A stretch of DNA of 17,554 nt from contig JAWQFJ010005608.1 in NCBI GenBank assembly GCA_034096865.1, positions 1-17,554 of the forward strand, read 5' to 3'. This document shows, one piece after another, positions 8,659-16,544 of the stretch. Numbering within the stretch: position 1 is the stretch's first letter; each line of letters begins with the position of its first letter. Below the pieces are notes generated by a model that searched no databases, was not told the origin of the DNA, and saw nothing but the letters and a program-made list of their open reading frames with translations. Source of the stretch: Theodoxus fluviatilis (taxonomy: Eukaryota > Mollusca > Gastropoda > Cycloneritida > Neritidae). A program made the position numbers and the translations under genes.

Positions 8659-10590
8659 CCCGGTGATGCGATAAGAGAAGGGAACTGAAGAAAAATAAGG
8701 GCACAGCAGATGGAGCAAGTACGTACAGAGAGGCCAACAACAGGGTCAAGAAGGCCATGAAAATGCCAAGGAGGAGTGGATCAAACAGCAATGTGATGCA
8801 GTTGAGGAGAATCTCCAGAAGAATAACACCAAGAAAGCATACCAGATAGTCAAAGACCTTACAGCGACCAAACAAGTGCGGGTCAACACCATACAAGACA
8901 AGAGCGGGATTTGTCTCACAGAAGAACGCGAAATCATGAACCGCTGGACTGAGTACTGCTCTGAGCTGTACAACTATGACACCAAAGGAGATCATAAAGT
9001 ACTGAACTGTCCTCAGACTACCGAGGAAGACAACTACTCAATTCTTCGAGAAGAGGTGGAGACAGCGTTTAAGTCCCTCAAGAAAGGGAAGTCAGCTGGG
9101 GTTGACAACATTCCAGGGGAACTCATCCAGGCAGGAGGCGACGCAATGATCGATGCACTCACAAAGATCTGCAATAAGATCTGGCAGACGGAAGTTTGGC
9201 CAACCCCGTGGACACAGTCCCTAGTGATTACATTGCCCAAGAAAGGAAACCTGCAAATGTGCCAGAACTACCGCACAATCAGCCTCATCAGCCATCCCAG
9301 CAAGGTCATGCTGAAAGTACTGCTGAACAGATTAAAACCTCAGGCAGAGAAAATCGTTGCTGAAGAGCAGGCAGGTTTCAGACCAGGTAGGAGCACCACC
9401 GAACAGATCTTCAATCTGAGAGTCCTGTGTGAGAAACATCTACATCACCTACAAGATCTGTACCATGTCTTTATAGACTTTAAGAAAGCATTTGACAGAG
9501 TCTGGCATGCTGCGCTGTGGGCCACAATGAGAAGCTACAACATCAGCTCCAAGATCATCAAAGTCGTCGAACATCTCCATGACAGAGCGACCAGCGCAGT
9601 CCTGTTCAATGGTACCACAGGCGAATGGTTCAGGACAACGGTCGGAGTCAGACAGGGCTGTCTACTCTCCCCCACACTCTTCAACCTCTTCCTCGAAAGG
9701 ATAATGACTGATGCCCTAGCAGACCACGAAGGATCAATCAGCATCTGTGGCAGAAAGATCACCAACTTACGTTTTGCTGATGACATAGATGGATTAGCAG
9801 GAAGTGAAGAGGAGCTGACTAGTCTTGTCGAGCACCTGGACAATACCTCACAGGCATATGGCATGGAGATCAGCGCCGAGAAGACCAAGGTGGTGACGAA
9901 CAATCCTTGGGGCTTCAAAATGGAAATCAAAGTGAAGGGCCAAAAACTGGAAGCTGTGAACAACTTCAAATACCTGGGATCTATCGTGACTGATGAAGGG
10001 TCCAAACCAGAGATACTGTCCAGGATAGCACAAACAACAGCAGCATTGGCAAAGTTGAAGCCAATATGGCGTGTCAGAAATATCACTCTCGCGTCGAAGA
10101 TCAGGCTCATGCGCACGCTGGCCATCTCCGTATTCTTGTATGCATGCGAGTCCTGGATACTCACATCTGAACTACGGAGACGGTTACAAGCCCTGCAAAT
10201 GAGATGCTACCGCAAAATTCTGAACATCTCATAAAAAGACCATGTCACGAATGAGGAAGTCAGCAACAGGATCAGGAGAGCAATTGCACAGTACGAAGAC
10301 CTGCTCTCAATCGTGAAAAGCAGAAAGCTGAAGTGGTACGGTCACGTGTCAAGAGGCAGTGGGCTGGCCAAGACCATCCTGCAAGGTACCGTACCAGGTG
10401 GGAGAAGGAGAGGCAGGCAGAGAAAGAGGTGGGAAGACAACATCAAAGAGTGGACAGGCTTGACCTTTGCTGACTCACAGCGAGCCACAGAGGATAGAGA
10501 TCGATGGAGGAAGACTGTCCGAAAGTCATCAGTGGTGCCTCAATAACCCATCTCAGGGTTAAGAAACTGAACTGAACTGAACTGAACTGA
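8659..10590 (+). mobile_element. 5'-truncated RTE-clade non-LTR retrotransposon
   Basis: The insertion is delimited by the 10-bp target-site duplication TCTTCTCGGA. It starts part-way through the element: the apurinic endonuclease region expected at the 5' end of an RTE is absent, and the linker before the reverse transcriptase is the first recognisable coding part. It ends in a short tandem repeat, ACTGA/CTGAA units at about 10566-10590, in place of a poly(A) tail, as usual for RTE elements. Truncation by incomplete reverse transcription explains the 1.9-kb length. An intact duplication and only two disabling changes suggest a fairly recent insertion. Confidence 0.88.
8668..10546 (+). pseudogene. 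RTE reverse transcriptase, broken by one frameshift and one stop
   Basis: The longest intact piece is 8876-10234 (452 codons from its first ATG). The frame is open upstream to about 8761 (KEEWIKQQCDAVEENLQKNN) and, after a one-base deletion in an A run near 8757-8760, continues in the next frame back to about 8668. Reverse-transcriptase motifs, numbered from 8876, are KKGNLQMCQNYRTISLI (about 122-138), EEQAGFRPGRST (163-174), FIDFKKAFDRVW (199-210), GVRQGCLLSP (257-266) and the catalytic FADD (300-303, at 9773-9784). An in-frame TAA at 10232-10234 replaces what is probably a tyrosine codon. The frame then runs on to 10546 with the RTE C-terminal region (KWYGHVSRG, GRQRKRWEDNIKEWTG). It would copy its own mRNA at nicked DNA; this copy is dead. 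Confidence 0.88.
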
Positions 10591-10600
10591 TCTTCTCGGA
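10591..10600 (+). repeat. RTE target-site duplication, right copy
   Basis: This is an exact copy of 8649-8658, starting directly after the CTGAA-type tail of the element. Confidence 0.85.
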
Positions 10601-10652
10601 ATCTCACTGTTTTCTGTCCTGTGTGCTCTCTCTCGCTTATCTCTTCATCGCG

Positions 10653-10744
10653 CCTTATATACCCTTTTACAGGTTCCAGAATCTTTCACAACCGAGTATA
10701 ATGTACTCCATTGTCTGGAAGCTGCGCACATGACGTCACGTGAC
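10653..10744 (-). promoter_or_regulatory. Minus-strand TATA promoter with upstream CRE and E-box
   Basis: On the minus strand TATATAAGG (10653-10661) is a near-consensus TATA box. About 70 bp upstream in that orientation lies a fused CRE/E-box: TGACGTCA at 10731-10738 overlaps GTCACGTGAC at 10735-10744, so both palindromes share bases. Downstream on the minus strand, once the RTE copy is discounted, an AATAAA follows. This is the arrangement of an LTR U3-R region or a small gene. I found no matching LTR copy, and no open reading frame downstream. Confidence 0.4.
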
Positions 10745-11060
10745 CCTTTTAAAGACGAATTTACCCAATGAAATGTAAGCAAGCAACGACAAGGGCGAGG
10801 GGACTGACTTAAAGATCTAGGACAGCGTGTTTAAGTTTTATTGTTTACACAGTAATATTGCATTACTTACTATATTGGTGAACTTTTAAAAATCATTACA
10901 CATTTTGTTTTCGTGATAATGCGATGTAAAACAACCTATTCTCACCTGGCCGAAAAACCCTCATTCAGCAATTCAGTGCGCATGGGCAAGTTTGTGACGT
11001 CATAGAGACTCTTTGCCTCTTAAAGCCGAAACATGGCTGAGATAAGCGATTGTGACATCA
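10735..11060 (+). promoter_or_regulatory. CLEAR-type E-box and CRE cluster upstream of a candidate first exon
   Basis: GTCACGTGAC (10735-10744) is the palindromic 10-mer recognised by MiT/TFE factors (CLEAR element). Perfect CREs TGACGTCA occur at 10731-10738 and 10995-11002, and a near match TGACATCA at 11053-11060. They sit within 400 bp 5' of the candidate coding start at 11125. A short upstream frame with strong context (ATGG at 11033, 15 codons) overlaps the last site. The same sites could serve the minus-strand TATA promoter instead, or both, as a divergent promoter. Confidence 0.35.
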
Positions 11061-11124
11061 CGTTCGACATGGGTTGCTAGAGTAGCAACCCTGACAGCAT
11101 TTCAAGCAAACAATACGATGAAGA

Positions 11125-11269
11125 ATGACCTCCAATACCCGAACCATACCAGTAGCCTATGAGCCCTACTGCAGCGATGCAGATGACGAACCCGACGAAC
11201 AAAAGTTTCAAAACATCGAGGAGCCTTCGAGTTATTCGAGCCTGTGGGATCGCCTTCAAGGTGCATCAT
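11125..11269 (+). CDS. Candidate first coding exon of an unknown gene (acidic N-terminus)
   Basis: ATG at 11125 (A at -3) opens a 48-codon frame. Its translation starts MTSNTRTIPVAYEPYC, then an acidic run SDADDEPDEQKF, then QNIEEPSSYSSLWDRLQG. A consensus-like donor, ATG|GTAAGG, lies at about 11270, before the frame's own stop. The composition resembles the cytosolic N-terminal tail of a host protein, and CRE/CLEAR motifs lie upstream. Against it: an out-of-frame ATG at 11118 precedes it closely, no acceptor exon was identified, and the opposite strand of the same interval reads as a short type-II membrane-anchor-like frame (11077-11259), since acidic codons become hydrophobic ones in antisense. 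No family recognised. Confidence 0.28.
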
Positions 11270-11373
11270 GGTAAGGGAGATTACACTTTAAGTATGCGTA
11301 CATCAGTTTTGTGGTATTGCACAATTAATCGTCACTGTTGTCAACTAGCGAGCGCGGGAGGAAGGAAGGGAGG

Positions 11374-11377
<4 letters not shown>

Positions 11378-11467
<90 letters not shown>
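11378..11467. repeat. (GA)n microsatellite
   Basis: About 90 bp of GA with one AAA interruption near 11451. It is preceded by GGAA/GGGA degenerate units and followed by (CGAA)n, which is the (TTCG)n end of the minus-strand LINE fragment. Ser/Leu- and Arg/Glu-rich frames across it are artefacts. Confidence 0.97.
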
Positions 11468-11832
11468 ACGAACGAACGAATAAATTTATTGCATAGCCCA
11501 CCGGCCCCTTGCAAGTGTACAATGTTAGTGCATGTCAACACATTTCAAGCATACAGTAACAATACATGTCTAGTGCAGTGTCAATACATGCCAATACATC
11601 CAAGAGAATAATCAACAGATATAAAAGCTGTCTCGCTCCGCGGACTCAAGCGCATCCTGTCTATGTTTAAATGCCTTATACAAACACATGCTTGTAGATC
11701 TTATGGTCTTCATTTGCTTACTGGACATCAGGAAAGTTACTGGTTCATCGACGTCGTAATCTAAAGAAACAAATAAGAAACATTGTCTTAAATCATGTAA
11801 TGAAGGACAATAGAGTACAAAATGAGTTTCTG

Positions 11833-11835
<3 letters not shown>
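11468..11835 (-). mobile_element. LINE 3' fragment (copy B), minus strand
   Basis: On the minus strand the translation contains ETHFVLYCPSLHDLR followed by a region ending in LYKAFKHRQDALESAERDSF and a stop near 11612. This matches the layout of the C-terminal end of the larger LINE at 12230-14211 (EKHFLLYCPLYNELR ... YALRHREKEF, then a stop). The remaining sequence down to 11468 behaves as a 3' UTR, with AATAAA near its end and a terminal (TTCG)n run. The piece is severely 5'-truncated: its sense-strand 5' edge abuts the (TC)n tract at 11836-11883, and its 3' edge abuts another at 11378-11467. It belongs to the same broad LINE group as the larger copy but the protein is clearly divergent. 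Confidence 0.65.

Positions 11836-11883
<48 letters not shown>
11836..11883. repeat. (GA)n microsatellite
   Basis: About 48 bp of uninterrupted GA separating LINE fragment B from the 11884-12061 segment. Confidence 0.97.
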
Positions 11884-11886
<3 letters not shown>

Positions 11887-12058
11887 ATAAGCTTTGTTTA
11901 GGTCGACGACCCATCTCAGATTCCAAATATATAGATAAATATATATATAAGATACACATTTAAAAATGGATTTAGATGCACGACGAGATTTATGATACAA
12001 CATAATTCAGTGTTATGTTCAGTTACTTTCTCGAAGAATTCGGCCCAATGCGGCATGG

Positions 12059-12061
<3 letters not shown>
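11884..12061. other. Short unclassified segment between two (GA)n tracts
   Basis: 178 bp of AT-rich sequence with a local ATATAT run. The minus strand opens a frame reading MPHWAEFFEKVTEHNTELCC, which has the flavour of a LINE C-terminus, but this is too short to classify. It may be a third LINE 3' fragment, since it too is bordered by GA tracts on both sides. Confidence 0.3.
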
Positions 12062-12141
<80 letters not shown>

Positions 12142-12229
12142 GAGAGAGAGACAGAGAGAGACAGAGACAGAGAGAGAGACAGAGAGAGAGACAGAGACAG
12201 AGACAGAGACAGAGACAGAGACAGAGAAG
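12062..12229. repeat. (GA)n microsatellite with GACA variants
   Basis: Pure GA to about 12133, then interspersed with GACAGA units that become regular near the right end. It directly abuts the 3' end of the minus-strand LINE at 12230-14211. Confidence 0.97.
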
Positions 12230-14210
12230 AAATTAGACCAGTTGCTCGGCACACGTGGCAAAGCAAATACAACCGCCGAAATCAGAGCTATAACTGCACG
12301 GACGTTCAATGAATATACGAAAATGCATTTTTGCTGGAGAATTCCTTCTCTCTGTGTCTCAATGCGTAGTGAATGTACATTGCCACATCTCTTGTTTTTT
12401 GAGGATCTGTTCCTTGTATCAAATGAAAATAGTTTTTCTGGACATTACTCTTTATATGCTGCTTAATATACTTTATTCTAAGTTCATTATAGAGCGGGCA
12501 ATATAAGAGGAAATGCTTTTCGTCCTCAGTCTTAGTACTCAATGCGCACTTATTGTCTAACTGCTGTCGGTTGCTATATTGTCGATTTGTCTTTAAATCG
12601 TTGATTCCAAAGCGGAATTACACAAAGGGATCACGAACTTTCTTAATAGTAAGAGTAGACAGATATTCTTCAATGCCAAAGTTATCTTTGAATATTAAAT
12701 ATCAGTGGTATCTAGCACTAGTTGTACATTTTTCGTGCCATGTTTGATAAAAGCAGTCTTTTAGTCTCTGCTTGAATTGCTTTTAAAAGGCCCTTTTATT
12801 TGTAACCCCTTCGTTTAACCATACATAAGTAATACCAGACTAACATAGGCAGGTTTTGATATGCTCAACCCAGTTACGTTTATGTGCAACAATGGAGTTT
12901 TTTAACATGAGGTATGCCTGTTTGGGAAGTCTAGTGGATGGAATGGTGGAGAGCCTGAGCCAATATTTAACAGCCCTGCTGGTGACGTTTGAAACAGACA
13001 GAGGATATCTGCCTAGATTCCCATAGACCATGTAGTTTGGTGTACGTATATCTAACTCGAGTATTTTCTTGCGGGCAAATGTGTGTATTTTTTCGATGTT
13101 GTCTGCATTGCCTAGACCCCATATCTCTGATCCGAAGAGCAAAGTCGACTGTACTTGTGCGTCAAAAAGCTGAAAGATCACTTTTGGATCGATAGTGTGC
13201 ATGCTCCACATTGCCGTTAAAATGTGAACACCTCTTTGTGTTCCCTTTGTGACTAGATTGTTAGTACACGTATTCGTCGATAATCTAGTGGGAAAAATAA
13301 TTGCAAGGTACATATAGTTGTTAACTACCTCTATATTCTATTGTCTAAATACCATTTTTCGCCTTGTGCTAGGTGACCACCCTTACGAAAAACCATAACC
13401 TTTGTTTTTTTCTACGTTGATCTTCAGACCTATTGATTTAGATACACAGGCTAGGTTATCTAATTGGTTTTGTAGCATGCTGGGAGTGGTAGAGAGGAGG
13501 GCAATGTCATCGGCAAAAACAAGGAAGTACAGTTCTTCCATGCCTGGAGGAATGGACGCCATGCTTCACATGCATACGGACATGTACAGCCACGCAGTTT
13601 ATTTAGAGAACAATAATAATCGAACTCTCCAAGGCTCCCTGTTTCACGACGACTGGGCATTTAAAGAAGTCTGAGAGAGACCAGTTCCATCGAATACATG
13701 ATTCTACGTTGACTTGTATCATCCTGATGAACTTTGTGGAGCGACCCAAAGTTTCAAGGACAACCCAGAGCACTTCACGATTCTCGAGTCGAACGCCTTT
13801 TCATAATCTATGAAGGCTACACACAATTTTCCACGTCGTCTGCCATACACATGTTTTAGTATCATGGAATACAAGTGGAATACAAGGCGTATATGTGGTC
13901 AATGGTCGAGTGTTCTATTCTAAAACCAGCTTGTTCATTGCATATTTTGTTTTGGTCTTCCGCCCAGAGGCGCAAACGACGTGTCAGGATGGATGAGAAT
14001 AGTTTGCTGAGTGTACTTAGCAAAGACATACCCAGGTAATTGTTGGGGTCCATTCTTGATCCTTTCTTGAAGAGTGGGATTATAACCGATCGAGACCACT
14101 CCTTTGGGAAATATTCCTTTTCAAAGAGAACGTTAAAAACCCTTGTCAAGAAGGGCCCTATTTTGTCGCAGGCTGCTTTATAGCACTTTCCGGGGGGAAG
14201 GGGTGTGTGA

Positions 14211-14211
<1 letters not shown>
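12230..14211 (-). mobile_element. Degenerate 5'-truncated LINE (jockey/CR1/I-like), minus strand
   Basis: About 2 kb of non-LTR retrotransposon read on the minus strand from the reverse transcriptase finger domain to the C-terminus. Both ends meet simple repeats: (GATA)(GA)n at 14212-14287 on the 5' side and GA/GACA at 12062-12229 on the 3' side. No endonuclease region remains. I cannot see a target-site duplication, but one made of TC repeats would be invisible. The clade assignment rests on motif style only. Confidence 0.8.
12306..14209 (-). pseudogene. LINE reverse transcriptase, decayed
   Basis: Read from high to low coordinates, the fingers are at 14149-13862 (EYFPKEWSRSVIIPLFKKGS, NEQAGFRIEHSTIDHIYAL). 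Catalytic motif A, FIDYEKAFD, is at about 13814-13788. A disrupted stretch at 13780-13560 has several stops and only remnants of the QG..SP motif. FADD is at 13517-13506 followed by IALLSTTPSMLQ. The thumb and connection are at 13313-12840 (STLLFGSEIWGLGNADNIEK, TPNYMVYGNLGRYPLSV), then a stop-containing stretch with recognisable residues. The C-terminal region is at 12542-12306 (EKHFLLYCPLYNELR). Frameshifts and stops separate the blocks, so no active enzyme is made, although both catalytic motifs survive. Confidence 0.82.

Positions 14212-14287
<76 letters not shown>
14212..14287. repeat. (GATA)n-(GA)n microsatellite
   Basis: Four GATA units followed by about 60 bp of GA, directly abutting the truncated 5' edge of the minus-strand LINE. 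Confidence 0.97.
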
Positions 14288-14290
<3 letters not shown>

Positions 14291-14377
14291 CAGCTACACC
14301 GGTATGAGCAAATGCCATGCAAATATTTTCTTTCCTAGTTTGCCTCACACTGGCTGCAACACTAACTCAAACAAGAA
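14288..14377. other. Short unique spacer
   Basis: Ninety bases between the GA tract and the inverted-repeat element. Nothing is recognisable apart from an octamer-like ATGCAAAT near 14315. Confidence 0.4.
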
Positions 14378-15206
14378 GGGCAAAGCCCATACGACTCACA
14401 TGCATGACCTTGACCTTTACATGACCGTGACCTTCAGGTGACCTTCAAGGTCAAGGTCAAACAACTAAACCTAGCAATGACATCATACACTAAGAAATGC
14501 TTTACACATTTTTCCTACCAAAATACATGTGGGTCAAGGTCATCCAAGGTCATGCAACACAAAGCTGTTAATTCAAGACATAGGAAGCACAATGGTGCTT
14601 ATTGGCACTTTCTACCATGAGATATGGTCACTTTTAGTGGTTCACTACCCCATTTTGGTCATATTTCATAAGGGTCAAAGTGACCTTGACCTTGATGATA
14701 TGTGACCAAATGTGTCTCATGATAAAAGTATAATATGTTTACTACAATGTTATGAAGTTTGGAAGAGTTATCTTTCATAGTTCAGGGTCAAGGTCACTTC
14801 AAAATATGTATACAATCCAACTTTAAAGAGCTTCTGTGACCTTGACCTTGAAGCAAGGTCAATCAAACTGGTTTCAAAAGATAGGGATTACTTTGCCCTA
14901 TATACCATAAATAGGTCAGGTATCCAATCTAAAAAACTTCAGAGAAAATTGGGAAAACGTTAAAATGGCTGTTTTTTAGGCAACATTTACGGCCCCTGCG
15001 ACCTTGACCTTGAAGCAAGGTCAAGTCACTATGTATGTTTTTGTACACCTTGTCATCTTACACCATCATGCCAAATTGGGTGTTGATAGACTTAATAGTC
15101 TCCGAGAAAAATCCAACGTTAAAGGTTTTTACAGACGCCCGGACGCCCGGACGGACGAAAAGAGTGAGTACATAGACTCACTTTTGCTTCGCATGTGAGT
15201 CAAAAA
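14378..15206. mobile_element. Non-autonomous inverted-repeat element rich in AGGTCA sites
   Basis: The outermost perfect inverted repeat is GACTCACATGC (14393-14403) against GCATGTGAGTC (15191-15201). The left end also has the hairpin GGGCAAAGCCC (14378-14388), and the right end the hairpin GACTCAC/GTGAGTC (15175-15201) followed by AAAAA. There is no reading frame of note. The interior carries 17 exact AGGTCA/TGACCT hexamers. The overall layout resembles short repeats that are abundant in mollusc genomes, but I did not compare it with any library. Outer boundaries and target-site duplication are not resolved. Confidence 0.6.
14405..15023. promoter_or_regulatory. Cluster of nuclear-receptor response elements (ERR / FTZ-F1 type)
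   Basis: Seventeen exact AGGTCA/TGACCT half-sites lie within about 620 bp, where roughly 0.3 is expected by chance. Ten carry the TCA extension (TCAAGGTCA or its complement), the monomer site of oestrogen-related receptors and FTZ-F1/SF-1. Examples are 14405-14413, 14445-14453, 14451-14459, 14534-14542, 14681-14689, 14687-14695, 14788-14796, 14837-14845, 14843-14851 and 15006-15014. Several are spaced by 0 bp as direct repeats. A composite of two TGACCT-type sites and one opposed AGGTCA recurs almost exactly at 14837-14861 and near 15000-15023. Binding is inferred from motif identity. Confidence 0.5.
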
Positions 15207-16389
15207 GCATACGTGTAAGATGCTCCACCAACACGTGTTACAGCAAGAGCAGGAGAGACACAAGCAGAGACTACACTTGATGTAAGAGTGCAAGTGACCG
15301 TTGTCACTGGAGTTGTGGCTGCCTGATTATCAAGGACGCCGTCGGCATTCGTCGCTCTTTGAGCCTTCTGCCGGCATCAGTCGTCTTTCGCGATGGGTCA
15401 TGCTTATGTATTGATGGAACTGCCTTCGGTAGTAGCTTTTTTTCACCGGATATTCCATCTCCTCCTGCAGCCGGTATGAGTGTGGGTAGCAATGGGGAGC
15501 TAAGTGCTTACTGCAGACGACCGAGAATGATTTTTGCACAAAATGTGCACGGCAATTCGTACAAAGCGCACCCACTGGCGGTTTAATGGTGGGTCCCGCG
15601 GAAATGTATGCGTCCCCACTTCATGTGAGTTTCTCAAGGAACATTCAGCAACTGCGCATTCAGCGCCATTGCATTTCCTCTTCAGTGAAACGGCCGGTAT
15701 AGACTCACCGCTCGTGGAAACTGCATTGACAGACGCTGTGCGTTGAAGCGACTCGAGTCTCTATGGCCTTACTTCCTGTTTTTCGATTTTTCCTGGTGAA
15801 GTTTTCAACAATTAATTAGTTACAAATTGGAATTGACTTTTCAGCCAAATGAACACAATGGTAGATTTTTGTATAACTTTAGCCAACTTCTCAATGATTC
15901 AGACTGAGTGGTCTCCTAGATCTGTAAGCAGTTCGAAAGCGAAACGATATTCCGGCATATTCCGAAACCTTCACGACAATCAAATGCGTGCAACCGTTGG
16001 GCATCATTTCCCACCTCATTCATCTAGATCTAAATGTTTGTCACGTGAGTCGAGTATGTCGTCTGCTCGTGTGCAGTGACACTCGGATTTGCTAAATGAG
16101 GAAATTGGAAGTTGCGGACCTTGCAAAGTATGAGGCGAAAATCTTGCCGGAGACGAGGAAAGTTTCCTGTCATTTCAAGAAAACTTGCCGTGTGATAGGA
16201 CGCCCTAATTAGAGAAGTCTTGCCTGGTCTTGTCTGCACAAGCTATCTGCACATTTGGAAATTTCTTCTACTTAGCCGACATCCTCCTCACCAGCCTCCG
16301 TAGTTCACACATGTATCACACGTCATGGAACGGCCAAGGAGAAAACGAACACGGCACACACCCAGTGCTATAATATTCTCTACATTTTC
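15207..16389. other. Unassigned non-coding sequence
   Basis: Several frames of 60-90 codons occur on both strands, but none shows a domain, a signal peptide or a supported splice structure. I see no repeat array or RNA gene. Confidence 0.4.
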
Positions 16390-16390
16390 C

Positions 16391-16544
16391 AGGATACTTT
16401 ATGGGGAGACGAAAGGCATGTAAAATATCAATTTTGATGGTAAGCGGGGCATTGGACAAGGAAACTCTCACTAGAGCGTTGTTAAGCACGGTCGAAAGCA
16501 TGCAGAACACCTCACTTAGCTTTTGGAATCGTTTCGAGACGGTA
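16391..16544 (+). other. Weak candidate internal exon
   Basis: A pyrimidine-rich run ending TTTTCCAG (to 16390) is followed by an open frame in the phase that completes a split codon after two bases, reading YFMGRRKACKISIL ... LTRALLSTVESMQ ... FWNRFET. It then reaches ACG|GTACGT, a good donor (GT near 16545). The donor of the chemoreceptor exon at 1583 is phase 0, so this exon cannot join it directly, and it lacks the TYhhhhhQF motif. The antisense frame (16316-16582) is equally open. Chance is a serious alternative. Confidence 0.15.

Noticed and set aside
8512..8718. Cysteine-rich 68-residue minus-strand frame
   Set aside because: Its start lies inside antisense RTE sequence. In the pre-insertion arrangement the frame is closed just upstream and has no start codon or signal peptide.
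9535..10164. 209-codon minus-strand frame
   Set aside because: It is the antisense shadow of the RTE reverse transcriptase, which has clear catalytic motifs on the + strand.
11077..11259. Minus-strand 60-residue frame with one hydrophobic segment, like a type-II membrane anchor
   Set aside because: It is an in-register antisense of the acidic + frame, and I see no convincing donor after it. Kept only as an alternative to the + exon.
11916..12312. Ser-Leu or Arg-Glu repeat proteins across the GA tracts
   Set aside because: Low-complexity artefacts of dinucleotide repeats, with no flanking coding signal.
13718..13760. CTGATGA followed by a short stem, resembling a hammerhead ribozyme core
   Set aside because: The required GAAA after stem II is absent on this strand, and the region is explained by decayed reverse transcriptase coding on the minus strand.
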